64,000 nt of DNA, taken from assembly GCA_012517315.1 (NCBI GenBank), contig JAAYVE010000021.1:62001-126000 (forward strand), in the 5' to 3' direction. The position numbers were made by a program, and so were the translations under genes. The notes beneath the pieces are model-generated. The model searched no databases. It was not told the DNA's origin and saw only the letters and a program-made list of their open reading frames with translations. The DNA comes from Deltaproteobacteria bacterium. GTDB taxonomy: Bacteria; Desulfobacterota; Syntrophobacteria; Syntrophobacterales; Syntrophobacteraceae. Shown here in pieces: positions 53,820 to 63,487 of the stretch; position 1 is the stretch's first letter; each line of letters starts with the position of its first letter.

Positions 53820-54332
53820 TCAATCCAGCACCCTGATTACGCCACCCCGCTCAGTGAAGAAAGCGCAGAGGTGATCCTTGTCGGTGGCGGAACACGAAGC
53901 CAGGATTCCAAAATGCTCTCCCGAACAGCGGGGGTCGTAGCAGGCCAGATTGGCCAGACGGGGCAGTCGCGCCTGGGTGAGAAAACCCATCAGGTTTCCC
54001 AATATGGCAAAAAGAATCGTGAACTCAAACCCCACGATGACAAAGGGAACCAGGGCCACTATGGGCTTACCGCTGACGATCAGTTTCCAGCGCAGGGCGG
54101 TGAACGCGGCCAGGGCGAAGCCGGTGAAAAAGCCGATGATGCCTCCAGCCAGGGTGAACCAACCCACTCTGCTTTTTTTCACGTGCATGGCCTCGGCCAG
54201 AGCGCGACTGGGAAAGGGGCTGTGTACCCCGTGAACCGTCCACGCCGTGGGCGGCCGTCTCAGTTCCTCCACTGCCTGCGCGGCCCTGTTCTCGTCCTTG
54301 AAGAGTCCCATCACGTAAACTTCAGTAACCAT
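53820..54332 (-). CDS. actD: alternative complex III subunit ActD (DUF3341)
   Basis: A protein of 170 residues with two hydrophobic helices (about 57-79 and 92-116). The N-terminal VYVMGLFKDENRAAQAVEEL and the ligand-free soluble tail match the ActD subunit. No cofactor site is seen. Its start lies inside the end of the ActC gene by 11 bases. The 180 bases before ActF show no gene. Confidence 0.87.
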   Translation of the reverse strand: MVTEVYVMGLFKDENRAAQAVEELRRPPTAWTVHGVHSPFPSRALAEAMHVKKSRVGWFTLAGGIIGFFTGFALAAFTALRWKLIVSGKPIVALVPFVIVGFEFTILFAILGNLMGFLTQARLPRLANLACYDPRCSGEHFGILASCSATDKDHLCAFFTERGGVIRVLD

Positions 54333-55638
54333 CTCCGGACCCCTCCACGAGAGTCTCCTTCATCTCCGTCATGGACACGGACGGGAGATGCTTGCAAAAG
54401 AGCATGAACAGAAAAAAGAACAGGCTGAAGCTGCCTAACATGATCCCCAATTCCACCCATGTGGGACCGTAGAGCCCCCACGCGTGGGGCAGGAAGTCGT
54501 GAGCCACCGCCCCGATGATGATGACGAAACGCTCGAACCACATACCGATGTTGACGATGATGGAAATGACGAACAGCCATGGAATGGAGGTTCTTATCCT
54601 CCTGAAGAAAAACAGGATGGGGACGGCCACGTTGCACAGGACCATGAGCCAGAAGCCGTAGGCGTATTCGCCTGTGAGCCTCCAGCGGAAAGTCTCCATC
54701 TCCACGATGTTGCGGCTGTACCAGGCGACGAAGAGTTCCGTTCCATAGGCAAACCCCACGATCAGCCCCGTCAGGATGATCGTCTTGGCGACACTCTCCA
54801 GGACGTGGAGGGTGATGAGCCGTTCGTAGCCGAAGATCCTGCGCAGAGGGATCATGAGGGTCAATACCATGGCGAGCCCGGAGTGGATGGCCCCGGCAAC
54901 GAAATAGGGGGCGAAGATGGTGGTGTGCCAACCCGGGACGATACCGAGGGCAAAATCCCAGGAGACGACGCTGTGGACGGACACCACGAGGGGAGTTGCG
55001 AGGGCCGCGAAGAAGAGGTAGATGCGGGTGTAGTGCCGCCACTGCTCGTGGGTCCCAGTCCATCCCAGAGAGAGGATGGTGAAGACGCGTTTGCGGAAGC
55101 CTTCAGCCGTGTCCCTCACCCGGGCCAGGTCAGGAAGCATCCCCGTGTACCAGAAAAGGGAACTCACCGTCAGGTACGTGCTGATGGCCACCACATCGAA
55201 CATGAGAGGCGACTGGAAGTTGGGCCACAAGGTCCTCTGGTTGGGCAAAGGCAGCATATAGTGGACCACCCAGACCCTTCCGAGATGAATGAAGGGGAAG
55301 AGGCCCGCGGTACATACGGCGAAAACCGTCATGGTTTCGGCCGCCCTAGCGATGGGATTGCGCCACCTGGCCCTGAGCAAGTGAAGAATTGCCGAAATGA
55401 GGGTTCCCGAGTGGGCGATTCCGACCCAGAAGACAAAGTTGATGAGATACGTGCCCCAGGCAACGGGGATATTCTGACCGCCGACGCCTATGCCCGTTGC
55501 GATCTGATAGGCCCAGCACGAGGCGCCCACCAGAACGCCGGCAAAAAGGATGCCCACCGCCGTCCAGTAGCCTCTCCCGGCCGGTCTCAGTGTCTCCAGG
55601 ACGGTATGGTCGATTTCAGAGAACGTCAAGCGGGTCAT
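54322..55638 (-). CDS. actC: alternative complex III quinol-binding membrane subunit (ActC)
   Basis: An NrfD-like membrane protein of 438 residues with about ten helices. Conserved pieces include GVGGQNIPVAWGTYLINFVFW near residues 51-71, FIHLGRVWVVHY and SVHSVVSWDFA. The His and Asp residues in the first helices form the quinol site and proton path in solved structures. It starts 180 bases after ActB ends, and the ActD start overlaps its stop. Confidence 0.9.
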   Translation of the reverse strand: MTRLTFSEIDHTVLETLRPAGRGYWTAVGILFAGVLVGASCWAYQIATGIGVGGQNIPVAWGTYLINFVFWVGIAHSGTLISAILHLLRARWRNPIARAAETMTVFAVCTAGLFPFIHLGRVWVVHYMLPLPNQRTLWPNFQSPLMFDVVAISTYLTVSSLFWYTGMLPDLARVRDTAEGFRKRVFTILSLGWTGTHEQWRHYTRIYLFFAALATPLVVSVHSVVSWDFALGIVPGWHTTIFAPYFVAGAIHSGLAMVLTLMIPLRRIFGYERLITLHVLESVAKTIILTGLIVGFAYGTELFVAWYSRNIVEMETFRWRLTGEYAYGFWLMVLCNVAVPILFFFRRIRTSIPWLFVISIIVNIGMWFERFVIIIGAVAHDFLPHAWGLYGPTWVELGIMLGSFSLFFFLFMLFCKHLPSVSMTEMKETLVEGSGDGY

Positions 55639-55817
55639 GGCAAGGAATCACCCCGCGAGGGTTGTGTGTGCTGCCGCAGACCCGGCCGCTGCTGTCGGGA
55701 CCGGTCACTTCGGCAACTCGAGCCACGAGGGCGTTCGTTCTGCCTCGTTTGTTTATTTCTTCCCCACCAGTCCATCGTGTTTTTCCTGGGAACCACGCGA
55801 TCTTCCCGCTCTTTCGC

Positions 55818-58790
55818 CTACAGCTGCTGGATGACCTTTCGCAAGTAGATCACGGCAGGTTTGGTGTTGAGATACCCTAAGATCTGATATGCCCTGGGGT
55901 CGTCCACGAGTCTCCGCGCCCGGCTCTCGGGGTCCATGAGACTACCGAAGGTCAATGCGCCCGTGGGACAGGTCTGAACGCAGGCGGGAACAGCCTCCCC
56001 GTCCCGGATGGGCCGCTTTTCATTTTCCGCCCGGCCGTGGACTTCCTTGATCCTCTGGATACAGAACGAACACTTCTCCATCACTCCTTTGGACCGTACG
56101 GTCACGTTGGGATTCAACTGGAGCTGCAGGGGCTCCGGCCACTCCCAGGCGAACCAGTTGAAGCGGCGGACCTTGTAAGGGCAGTTCTGGGAGCAGAAGC
56201 GGGTGCCGATACAGCGGTTGTAGATCTGGTTGTTCATCCCCTCTTTCCCGTGGTGGGGAGCATAGACCGGGCAGACGGATTCACAGGGGGCGTTGTCGCA
56301 GTGCTGGCACATGAGAGGAAGGAAAGTCACCCGCGAGGCGTCCACGGGGTCCAGATAGCGTTCCACGCTGAGCCAGGCCATTTCACGCCCCCGCCGCACC
56401 TGTTCTTCCCCCACGATCCCGATGTTGTTCTCCGCGTAGCAGGCGGCGGCGCATGCCCCGCAACCGATGCAGCGATCCAGGTCCACCACCATGGACCAGC
56501 GGTACCGGTCGTGGCCGTGAGGAGGGTAGAAGTCCCGCGTGGGATCGTACCCCTCGGGAAGCGGCAGGGTCATGGGAAAGTCCCACATGGTCAGGCCGGG
56601 CAGGCGGAGCTGCTTCAGTTCCTCCAGGCCGTCCAGGGGAACACTGAGGGCGATCTTGCGGCCGTACGGGATCCTCGCTCCATCGGTCCTGGCGAGGGGC
56701 TCCCGGCTGCCGGTTCGCCGCAGGAAAACACCTGAGATCACGTGGACGGGACCATCCCCGGCCTTTTCAGCACCAGCGGGGAGAAGGGCGAGAGGATTGA
56801 TTCCCTTGTCCTTGGCGTACCGGCCGTAGGCGAAGTGGCCCTGTCCCATGGGCATGACGAGCACCCCCGGTTTTACCCAGGGGGCGTCGTAGATGGGGGC
56901 CTCAATCCCCTTGCCGGCGTGGGAGATACGGACACGATCCCCTTGCTGCAATGCCTCGGCCTTCATGGTTGCCGGATGCATGAGAACGGGAGTCTGCCAG
57001 GCCACACGGGTGAGGGGGTCGGGAATCTCGCACAACCACGGCCGGTTGGCGCCACGTCCGTCGAAAAAGCGAAGGGAAGGAGCCGCAACAAACGTAAAGC
57101 CCGAGCGATCCCCTTCGGGAATTTGCCTCAGGGGGTTGAGCCGGGAGGGATCCGGCTGGGGAACTGGAGAGCGGCTGTTTGACGCCCCCAGGTCTCTTTC
57201 CCGGAACACGCCGCCCTGTTGCAGGGTGCGAAGCCATTCCCCTTCATCCTTCACGATGCCCTGATTCAGAAACCGCGACACCAAGAAGGCCTTTGCCTTC
57301 CCCTCCTTCAAATCCGTTCCCCCATACGCCGCCAGAAGCACGTCTCCCAGTTGAGGGGCTTCCGTGAGTCGTCCCATGGCCGGCTGAAGGGTGGAGGGAA
57401 GTCCTTCTTTTCCAGCGTATTCGTCCCAGCACTCGAGGGGAAGTCGCACGGGAAAGACCAAATCCGCCAACTGCGAAGTTTCGTCCAAAAAACAGCTGAA
57501 AGAAACCGTGAAAGTCCTCTCATTGGTGATGGCCGCCTCAACGCTTTCCACCCCGGGCATGGCGTATACCGGGTTGACGTTATGCAGCAGAAGCACTTGA
57601 GGGGCCGTGTCTTTCATGGAGCGAAAGAACTCCACCACCTGCGAACGGGTGGATGCCGTCTGGACTCGGTGGGGATGGGCAAAGTCCAGGCGGCTCAATG
57701 CAGGATCCAGGACCCAGTTGAGACAGTTCGCCGCCATGTCGGTGAGGACCGCCGAGGCGTCCGCAGCAGCCGCGCCGGTTCCCAGCACCAGAGGGCGCCT
57801 GGAACGCACCAGCGCCTCGATGAGCCTCGCGTAATCCCCGGGGGCGATTCCTGTGCGCTCGGCCACCAGTTCCCGGGTGAAGGGGGGCGCGAGGATTTCA
57901 AGTTCCGCGAGGAAAGGGCGGGGAAGTCCCGAGCCCAGCCCGGCCGCCAATGCTTCCCGGAGCAAACCGAGAGCCACCACTGACTCGGTCCCGGGGTGGC
58001 AGGCCAACCAGAGGTCGGCGTTGGCTCCCGTAAGGGATTGAAAGGGAGAGACGTGGCAGAAGAACCCCTTTTCCCCCTTATCGTTGATGGAGTGCATGGA
58101 CTTGAACCGTCGGGCGTATTCCACGGGGGAGAGCCAAGTTTCCAGGAAATCGGCTCCGAAGGCAACAAGAAGGTCTGCGCTCTCCATCCGGTAGGAAGGC
58201 AGAACTCGCCGGCCGAAGACCGCCTCGTTGGCACCCTTGAGAGACTCGTAGGCAAACGGTTCGAAGATGATGGGGGGAGATGCCTTCCAGGCATCCAGGC
58301 AGAGTCTGAACAGGTCCATTTGTGTCTGGCCCACCGTCTCGGTGACCATGGCGATGCCATCCCGACCTCCCTGGGCAGCTGCCGCAAGCCTCCCGTTGAG
58401 AAGATGCTGGGCCTCGGCAAAGCTGATCTTCCGCCACTTGTTCCCCTCTTTCACCATGGGGGTTTGGAGGCGGTCGGGGTGGTAGACACCCTGCAGGGCA
58501 GCCTGTCCCCGCATACAAAGGCTCCCCCGGTTGACGGGATGGAGCGGATTGCCTTCGAGCTTAATGACCCGGCCCTCCCGGTTCTTGGCCAGAATGCCGC
58601 AGCCGGCGGGACACTCACGACACGTTGTGGCATACCAGGTCGGTGCGCCGGTGACCATATCCTCGGGAGCATTCACCAGGGAATAAAGGGTCTTGTCAGG
58701 CCTTGAGCCTCCGTAGGGATCGGGTGAATAGCCCGTCGCAAAACCGACGCTTCCGGAGGCCAGAATTTTGAGAAAGGTGCGACGGTCCAT
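55818..58790 (-). CDS. actB: alternative complex III iron-sulfur subunit ActB
   Basis: A periplasmic protein of 990 residues. It begins with a Tat signal (MDRRTFLKI, then an Ala/Gly-rich stretch). A molybdopterin-oxidoreductase-like domain follows, with an intact CxxCxxxC (CRECPAGC near 57-64), usually an [4Fe-4S] site, and MopB-type folds to about 750. The C-terminal part from about 755 carries ferredoxin cysteine sets (CIGCGAC; CQHCDNAPCESVCPVY; CIGTRFCSQNC; CSFCIQRI with CVQTCP) for four more clusters. Molybdenum cofactor is usually absent in ActB. First gene of the operon. Confidence 0.92.
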   Translation of the reverse strand: MDRRTFLKILASGSVGFATGYSPDPYGGSRPDKTLYSLVNAPEDMVTGAPTWYATTCRECPAGCGILAKNREGRVIKLEGNPLHPVNRGSLCMRGQAALQGVYHPDRLQTPMVKEGNKWRKISFAEAQHLLNGRLAAAAQGGRDGIAMVTETVGQTQMDLFRLCLDAWKASPPIIFEPFAYESLKGANEAVFGRRVLPSYRMESADLLVAFGADFLETWLSPVEYARRFKSMHSINDKGEKGFFCHVSPFQSLTGANADLWLACHPGTESVVALGLLREALAAGLGSGLPRPFLAELEILAPPFTRELVAERTGIAPGDYARLIEALVRSRRPLVLGTGAAAADASAVLTDMAANCLNWVLDPALSRLDFAHPHRVQTASTRSQVVEFFRSMKDTAPQVLLLHNVNPVYAMPGVESVEAAITNERTFTVSFSCFLDETSQLADLVFPVRLPLECWDEYAGKEGLPSTLQPAMGRLTEAPQLGDVLLAAYGGTDLKEGKAKAFLVSRFLNQGIVKDEGEWLRTLQQGGVFRERDLGASNSRSPVPQPDPSRLNPLRQIPEGDRSGFTFVAAPSLRFFDGRGANRPWLCEIPDPLTRVAWQTPVLMHPATMKAEALQQGDRVRISHAGKGIEAPIYDAPWVKPGVLVMPMGQGHFAYGRYAKDKGINPLALLPAGAEKAGDGPVHVISGVFLRRTGSREPLARTDGARIPYGRKIALSVPLDGLEELKQLRLPGLTMWDFPMTLPLPEGYDPTRDFYPPHGHDRYRWSMVVDLDRCIGCGACAAACYAENNIGIVGEEQVRRGREMAWLSVERYLDPVDASRVTFLPLMCQHCDNAPCESVCPVYAPHHGKEGMNNQIYNRCIGTRFCSQNCPYKVRRFNWFAWEWPEPLQLQLNPNVTVRSKGVMEKCSFCIQRIKEVHGRAENEKRPIRDGEAVPACVQTCPTGALTFGSLMDPESRARRLVDDPRAYQILGYLNTKPAVIYLRKVIQQL

Positions 58791-58934
58791 TCAGGAATGC
58801 ACTCCGAAAAGAGGTGCGGTTTCTGTTGGGCGGCGCCGAAGCGGTTGCCTCTTGTGGGAGCGAAGGTGGGGAGAAGTGCCGTTGATATCTGCACAGGCGC
58901 TCTCGCTTCTGCGTGAACTCCACAATTCAGAGAA

Positions 58935-58963
58935 GAATTATTAGAAATGCTCCAGTGTGTCAA
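58935..58963 (-). promoter_or_regulatory. sigma-70-type promoter of the respiratory operon
   Basis: On the minus strand a perfect TTGACA (58963-58958) is followed after 17 bases by TAATTC (58940-58935), in a locally AT-rich stretch. It lies about 145 bases before the ActB start codon. No other convincing signal is seen in the 361-base gap 58791-59151. Confidence 0.6.
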
Positions 58964-59151
58964 GGCTGACCTTGGAAACCCGCCCTTCCTGGTTCCCCCG
59001 AAAGGTTCGTGTCGTGGAAAACGTTGGAGTTGTTCACGGTCGTGTTTATTGTTAGCAATGGGCAAAACGATTCCGCCGGTTGAGGAAAACATGCTGTATC
59101 TTGTGTGGTGAAAGGGGAAGCATTCGTTGATTGAGAGGGTGAGGAGGAGCG

Positions 59152-59400
59152 ATGCAGTTCGAATACAAAATCACCAGGCATGCCTCGGATGAGTTCAACG
59201 AACTCGTTTATGTCTGTTCTTCAAACGGCCAGTGCAGCATCGAGAGGGTTCCCGGTGACCAGGTGGAGAGGATTCAGGGAATCCTGAACCAACAGGGTCT
59301 GGAAGGCTGGGAACTTGTCCAGGTGTCGTTCGGGAAAGACGGCGTGATCATTTTCTGGAAAAGGAAAGTGGGAGGGATTTCCGAGGTCGAGGTCGGTTGA
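59152..59400 (+). CDS. small DUF4177-like protein
   Basis: A protein of 82 residues. The C-terminal half (QGLEGWELVQVSFGKDGVIIFWKRK) matches the short DUF4177 pattern of unknown function; the N-terminal strand region FEYKITRHASDEFNEL fits the same small beta-alpha fold. It is preceded by GGAGGAGCG. It leads a probable operon with the copper genes, 22 bases before CopZ. Confidence 0.72.
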   Translation: MQFEYKITRHASDEFNELVYVCSSNGQCSIERVPGDQVERIQGILNQQGLEGWELVQVSFGKDGVIIFWKRKVGGISEVEVG

Positions 59401-59422
59401 GCCTCAAGAAGGAGGCAGGCAA

Positions 59423-59626
59423 ATGAAAACGGTCAAAATCAAGGGAATGTCGTGCCAGCATTGCGTCAAGGCCGTCTTGAAAGCCCTGGGCGAAATCGAC
59501 GGCGTCGTGCGGGCTCAGGTGGATCTCGACCGTGGCGAGGCCACTTTCGAAGAACTGCATCCCGTTGATGACGCTCTCATCCGGGAAAAGATCGCCAAAG
59601 CGGGGTACGAAGTTGTCCAGGAGTGA
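59423..59626 (+). CDS. copZ: copper chaperone CopZ
   Basis: A 67-residue HMA-domain protein with the metal site GMSCQHC near residues 8-14 and the ferredoxin-like beta-alpha pattern. It binds Cu(I) and hands it to the CopA pump encoded directly downstream, whose start overlaps its end. Preceded by AGAAGGAGG. Copper delivery or export fits a window with a cbb3-type oxidase. Confidence 0.9.
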   Translation: MKTVKIKGMSCQHCVKAVLKALGEIDGVVRAQVDLDRGEATFEELHPVDDALIREKIAKAGYEVVQE

Positions 59627-62105
59627 TATTCCCATTGAAGGAATGACCTGTGCGGCTTGTGTGCGGCGGGTGGAACAGGGGATTCGGGATCTCCAAGGGG
59701 TCCGGGACGCATCGGTGAATCTGGCCACCTCCAAGGCCACCGTGGAATACGACGGGGAAAGGGTCAGCGAGTACGCCATCAGGGAGAAGATTCGGGAGAT
59801 GGGCTATGCGACGCCCTCGGCAGAGGCGGATGACGAGGGCGGGCTGGCAACGCTCCACGTGCTGGTGGGAGGCATGACCTGCGCCGCCTGTGTCCGCCGG
59901 GTGGAACGTGTGCTCTCCGGTTTGCCGGGGGTGAAGGAGTCTTTCGTCAACCTGGCTACTTCCCGGGCCTCCCTGAAGGTGGAAAGCGTCCATTTGGATC
60001 TGGAATCCATCAGGAGGGCCATAGAGGAAAGCGGCTACGAATACCTCGGACTGCTCCAGGACTCCCGCCGGGACCCCCTTGAGACGCACCGGATCAAGGA
60101 GATCACCCGGCTCAAGAGAAAACTCTGGGTGGGGGCGTTGTTGAGCGCCCTCACCATGGTCGGCTCCATGCCCCACTGGTTCCCATTTCTCGAAAACATT
60201 CCTCCGGGCGCTCTCAACTGGGTGCTGCTGGTCCTCACCACCCCGGCGGTCTTTTGGGTGGGAAGCCGTTTTTTCTCCGGCGCTTGGAAGGCCACCCTCC
60301 AGAAAACCGCCGACATGAACACACTTGTGGCCATTGGGGCTTCTTCGGCCTATGTCTATTCGGCGGCGGCCACCGTCCGGCCCGAGTTTTTCACCGGGGC
60401 TGGCCTGAATCTTCACGTCTATTTCGATGGGGCCGCCATGATCGTGACGCTGGTTCTCCTGGGCCGCTTCCTGGAAATGAAGGCGAGGAGCAGGACGTCC
60501 AATGCTATCAGGCGGCTCTTGGGGCTCGCCCCCCGAACAGCTTTGGTGATCCGCAAAGACAAGGAATTGGAGGTGCCAGTGGAGGAGGTCCGCCCCGGGG
60601 ACGTCGTGGTGGTGAAACCCGGGGCCCGTGTTCCCGTGGACGGAGTCTTGAGACTAGGGGGATCGGCAGTGGACGAGTCCATGCTCACAGGGGAGAGTCT
60701 GCCCGTGACGAAGTATGAGGGAGATCCCGTCTTTGCCGGCACGATGAACCTCACTGGCAGTTTTCAGTTTGAAGCCACGAAGGTCGGCGGCGACACGACG
60801 TTGGCACAGATCATCCGCCTCGTGGAAGAGGCTCAAGGTTCCAAAGCCCCCATCCAGAGGTTCGCCGACAAGGTGGCCTCCGTTTTCGTGCCGGCGGTCA
60901 TGGGCGTGGCGGCGGTGACTTTCATCGTGTGGTATTTTTTCGTTCCCGGGTCCGGCCTAAGCCGTGCTCTTCTCAATTTCGTTTCGGTCCTCATCATTGC
61001 ATGTCCTTGCGCCATGGGACTTGCAACGCCCACCGCCGTCATGGTGGGGACGGGTCTGGGCGCGGAGAGCGGTATCCTCATCAAGGGCGGTGAAACACTG
61101 GAAAAGGCTTGCCGCTTGACCACCGTTGTCTTCGATAAGACAGGGACCCTGACACGGGGAAAACCGGTTGTCTCGGACATCGTGGCGGTCGATGGCATTG
61201 ACAGGGGTGAACTCTTGCACCTGGCCGCTTCACTGGAAGCCGCTTCCGAGCATCCCCTGGCCAGAGCTGTCGTGGAGAAAGGCCGTGAGAGCCAGGTGCA
61301 GCTCCTCCGGGTGACGGAATTCGAAGCCCTGGCCGGTCTAGGGGCGCGGGGAAAAGTGGGGGGGAAGAAGGTCTCGGTGGGCAGTCTTCGTCTCGTGGAA
61401 AAAGACGGGGTTGTTCCCATGCCGCTGCGAGAGGAGGCGGAGAGAATCGCCTCGAGAGGAGCAACTGGTGTGTTCGTGGCTGTCGACGGTGAGGTCGTGG
61501 GTCTTATAGGCCTTTCGGATTCCCTGAAGGAGTCGGCGGTTGCCGCCGTCTCCCGCCTTCGGGCCTTGCGGTTGAAGGTGGCCATGATCACGGGAGACCG
61601 GCGATCGGCCGCTGAGAACATGGCGAGACAGGCGGGCATACGGCATGTGATGGCGGAAGTGATGCCGGAGGAAAAGTCCCGGGAGATCCGCCGCCTCCAG
61701 CAGGAAGGGGAGGTGGTGGCCATGGTGGGTGACGGAATCAACGACGCCCCGGCCCTCGCCTCCGCCGATGTGGGCATCGCCATCGGCGCGGGAACCGATG
61801 TGGCGGTGGAAGCGAGCGATATCACCCTCATCAAAGACGATCTCGTCCTCGTGGGATCGGCCATCCATCTTTCGGCCCTCACCATGAAGGTTATCCGACA
61901 GAACCTCTTCTGGGCCTTCTTTTACAACAGTCTGGGCATTCCCGTCGCGGCGGGGGTTTTCTATCCGTTCCTGGGCATTCTTCTCAATCCCATGTTCGCC
62001 GCTGCGGCCATGGCCATGAGTTCCGTCTGCGTCGTTGGAAATGCATTGCGCCTGAGGCGCCTTTGGAGGCGCCAAAACAGACGCACCTCAGCCGATCCCG
62101 CCTAA
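59613..62105 (+). CDS. copA: copper-exporting P1B ATPase
   Basis: A copper pump of 830 residues. Two N-terminal HMA domains each have GMTCAAC (near 10 and 86). The Cu motif CPC is in IIACPCAMG, the phosphorylation site is DKTGT, SEHPLA is the HP motif, and GDGIND is in the hinge. The TTG start at 59613 is chosen because it places the first HMA domain at the N-terminus and overlaps CopZ by 14 bases; the frame is open about 80 bases further upstream but inside CopZ. An ATG at 59643 would cut into the HMA fold. Confidence 0.88.
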   Translation: MSRSDIPIEGMTCAACVRRVEQGIRDLQGVRDASVNLATSKATVEYDGERVSEYAIREKIREMGYATPSAEADDEGGLATLHVLVGGMTCAACVRRVERVLSGLPGVKESFVNLATSRASLKVESVHLDLESIRRAIEESGYEYLGLLQDSRRDPLETHRIKEITRLKRKLWVGALLSALTMVGSMPHWFPFLENIPPGALNWVLLVLTTPAVFWVGSRFFSGAWKATLQKTADMNTLVAIGASSAYVYSAAATVRPEFFTGAGLNLHVYFDGAAMIVTLVLLGRFLEMKARSRTSNAIRRLLGLAPRTALVIRKDKELEVPVEEVRPGDVVVVKPGARVPVDGVLRLGGSAVDESMLTGESLPVTKYEGDPVFAGTMNLTGSFQFEATKVGGDTTLAQIIRLVEEAQGSKAPIQRFADKVASVFVPAVMGVAAVTFIVWYFFVPGSGLSRALLNFVSVLIIACPCAMGLATPTAVMVGTGLGAESGILIKGGETLEKACRLTTVVFDKTGTLTRGKPVVSDIVAVDGIDRGELLHLAASLEAASEHPLARAVVEKGRESQVQLLRVTEFEALAGLGARGKVGGKKVSVGSLRLVEKDGVVPMPLREEAERIASRGATGVFVAVDGEVVGLIGLSDSLKESAVAAVSRLRALRLKVAMITGDRRSAAENMARQAGIRHVMAEVMPEEKSREIRRLQQEGEVVAMVGDGINDAPALASADVGIAIGAGTDVAVEASDITLIKDDLVLVGSAIHLSALTMKVIRQNLFWAFFYNSLGIPVAAGVFYPFLGILLNPMFAAAAMAMSSVCVVGNALRLRRLWRRQNRRTSADPA

Positions 62106-62149
62106 AAAGACTTGGAACGGTTGCTGTCGATGGTATAAGTGCTTAACGT

Positions 62150-62162
62150 CGCAATGATTGCG
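62150..62162. promoter_or_regulatory. 13-bp palindrome upstream of rubredoxin
   Basis: CGCAATGATTGCG is a perfect palindrome with a central G, lying 138 bases before the rubredoxin ATG and 45 bases after copA. It could be a dimeric repressor site. Confidence 0.35.
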
Positions 62163-62299
62163 AATGTTCCTTGTGTGACGTAAGGCATGGGGAACAGGCC
62201 TCTCACTTGACTGTCCAAGTTGTTGTGCGTCGCGAGGGTTCCCAGTTGGGAACATGTCAATCAAGATCTAGTGAAACAACCAAGAAGGAGGATGGGTGT

Positions 62300-62458
62300 A
62301 TGGAACGTTGGGTTTGTCAGGTATGCGGGTACGTATACGATCCGTCCAAGGGGGATCCGGACAGCGGCATCGCCCCTGGAACGAAATTCGAGGACCTTCC
62401 GGAAGACTGGGTTTGTCCCATCTGCGGGGCGATGAAGAGCGATTTCGAAAAGGAATAG
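62300..62458 (+). CDS. rubredoxin
   Basis: A 52-residue rubredoxin. The iron is held by CQVCGY (6-11) and CPICG (39-43), with the family aromatics and [17 protein letters not shown] in place. It carries single electrons in the cytoplasm, typically to rubrerythrin or superoxide reductase. AAGGAGG before the ATG decides the start; the frame is open 129 bases upstream. The rubrerythrin-like gene follows after 56 bases. Confidence 0.95.
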   Translation: MERWVCQVCGYVYDPSKGDPDSGIAPGTKFEDLPEDWVCPICGAMKSDFEKE

Positions 62459-62514
62459 GGTCCCTCACATTACCAAACAGCCTTCAATGGGCTTTCCAGG
62501 CAGGAGCTTTCCAC

Positions 62515-63006
62515 ATGATGTTCAATTTCAATGCTGCAGAAGTATTCAAAGTGGGCGTGAAGATCGAGGAGAACGGCAAGGCTTTTTATGAGAAGGCCCT
62601 GAGGGTCGTTGACAACCCAGAAATCAAGAAGCTTTTCGAAGAACTGGCCCTGGAAGAGGTGGGACACAAGAGGAAATTCGAAGAACTCCTTGCGCAACTG
62701 CCTCCCAGGGCAACGGAAGCCACCGTGTGGGACCCTCAAAACGAAACGGACCTCTACATCAAGATGATGGCCGATCAGCACGTGTTCGTGGGCGGTGAGA
62801 GCATCGAAACCCAGGTCTCCCGCTTGAGGGACGTGAAAGATGCCTTGAAGCTTGCCATCAATTTCGAAAAGGACTCGGTCATTTTCTTCCTGACGGTTCA
62901 GGACGCGACGGATGAAACCAAAGGCCGTGAATTCATCGGGCAACTGGTGAAAGAAGAGCAGGAACACCTGAGACGTCTGTCCCTCGAACTGAAGAAGCTG
63001 GGATAA
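62515..63006 (+). CDS. rubrerythrin-like ferritin-family protein
   Basis: A four-helix protein of 163 residues with diiron ligands in EENGKAFYEKA (helix 1), EEVGHKRKFEE (helix 2), EKDSVIFF and EEQEHLRRL (helices 3-4). It lacks the C-terminal rubredoxin domain of full rubrerythrin, so the separate rubredoxin encoded upstream is its likely electron donor. It probably reduces peroxide. Two ATGs in tandem at the start; the first is used. Confidence 0.85.
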   Translation: MMFNFNAAEVFKVGVKIEENGKAFYEKALRVVDNPEIKKLFEELALEEVGHKRKFEELLAQLPPRATEATVWDPQNETDLYIKMMADQHVFVGGESIETQVSRLRDVKDALKLAINFEKDSVIFFLTVQDATDETKGREFIGQLVKEEQEHLRRLSLELKKLG

Positions 63007-63211
63007 AAGACCCGCGGCCGATCGGGCGGCTCTTCGCGAGTCGCTCCGCCGGCATGGAGGGCAGAGCGGAGAGCCTGGGCCCGGTGGGAAATTACGGCCG
63101 GAGATGGTGCCACAGTTCCATCGATTGTGGGCGTCTTTACATAACGGTCCGTCGCGCCCCTTTTTCCAGGTTCAAACGATTCCAACTCGGTTGAGTCGAG
63201 GTTGCACTGCA

Positions 63212-63457
63212 ATGGAAAAAAAGGTGAAGATTTACACAACGCCAGGGTGTCACTACTGCCAGCAGGCAAAAGAGTACCTGACCGGGCGCGGCGTCGCGTT
63301 TGAGGCATTGGACGTCAGCCAGGACCGGGAGGCACTCAAGGAAATGAGGTCCATCACCGGCGGGGGCAGGAGCGTTCCCGTCATCGCCATCTGCGACCAG
63401 GTCATTCTGGGATTTGACCAGGAAGCCATCGAGAAGGCACTCAATTGCCTGCAATAG
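63212..63457 (+). CDS. glutaredoxin family protein
   Basis: An 81-residue thioredoxin-fold protein with an active-site CHYC near residues 13-16 and the cis-proline segment SVPVIAICDQ, typical of small NrdH/glutaredoxin-like proteins. It reduces disulfides. The ATG is placed to begin the fold at KKVKIYTTPGC. It precedes the glutaredoxin-thioredoxin reductase gene by 30 bases, so the reductase may recycle it. The 205 bases before it show no gene. Confidence 0.85.
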   Translation: MEKKVKIYTTPGCHYCQQAKEYLTGRGVAFEALDVSQDREALKEMRSITGGGRSVPVIAICDQVILGFDQEAIEKALNCLQ

Positions 63458-63487
63458 GGAAATTCACTATATCCGGAGGTCCCGCCG

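Noticed and set aside
50482-55848. Plus-strand open frames opposite ccoN and actC
   Set aside because: They are antisense to membrane proteins with clear ligand motifs and have acidic, Gly/Asp/His-rich composition.
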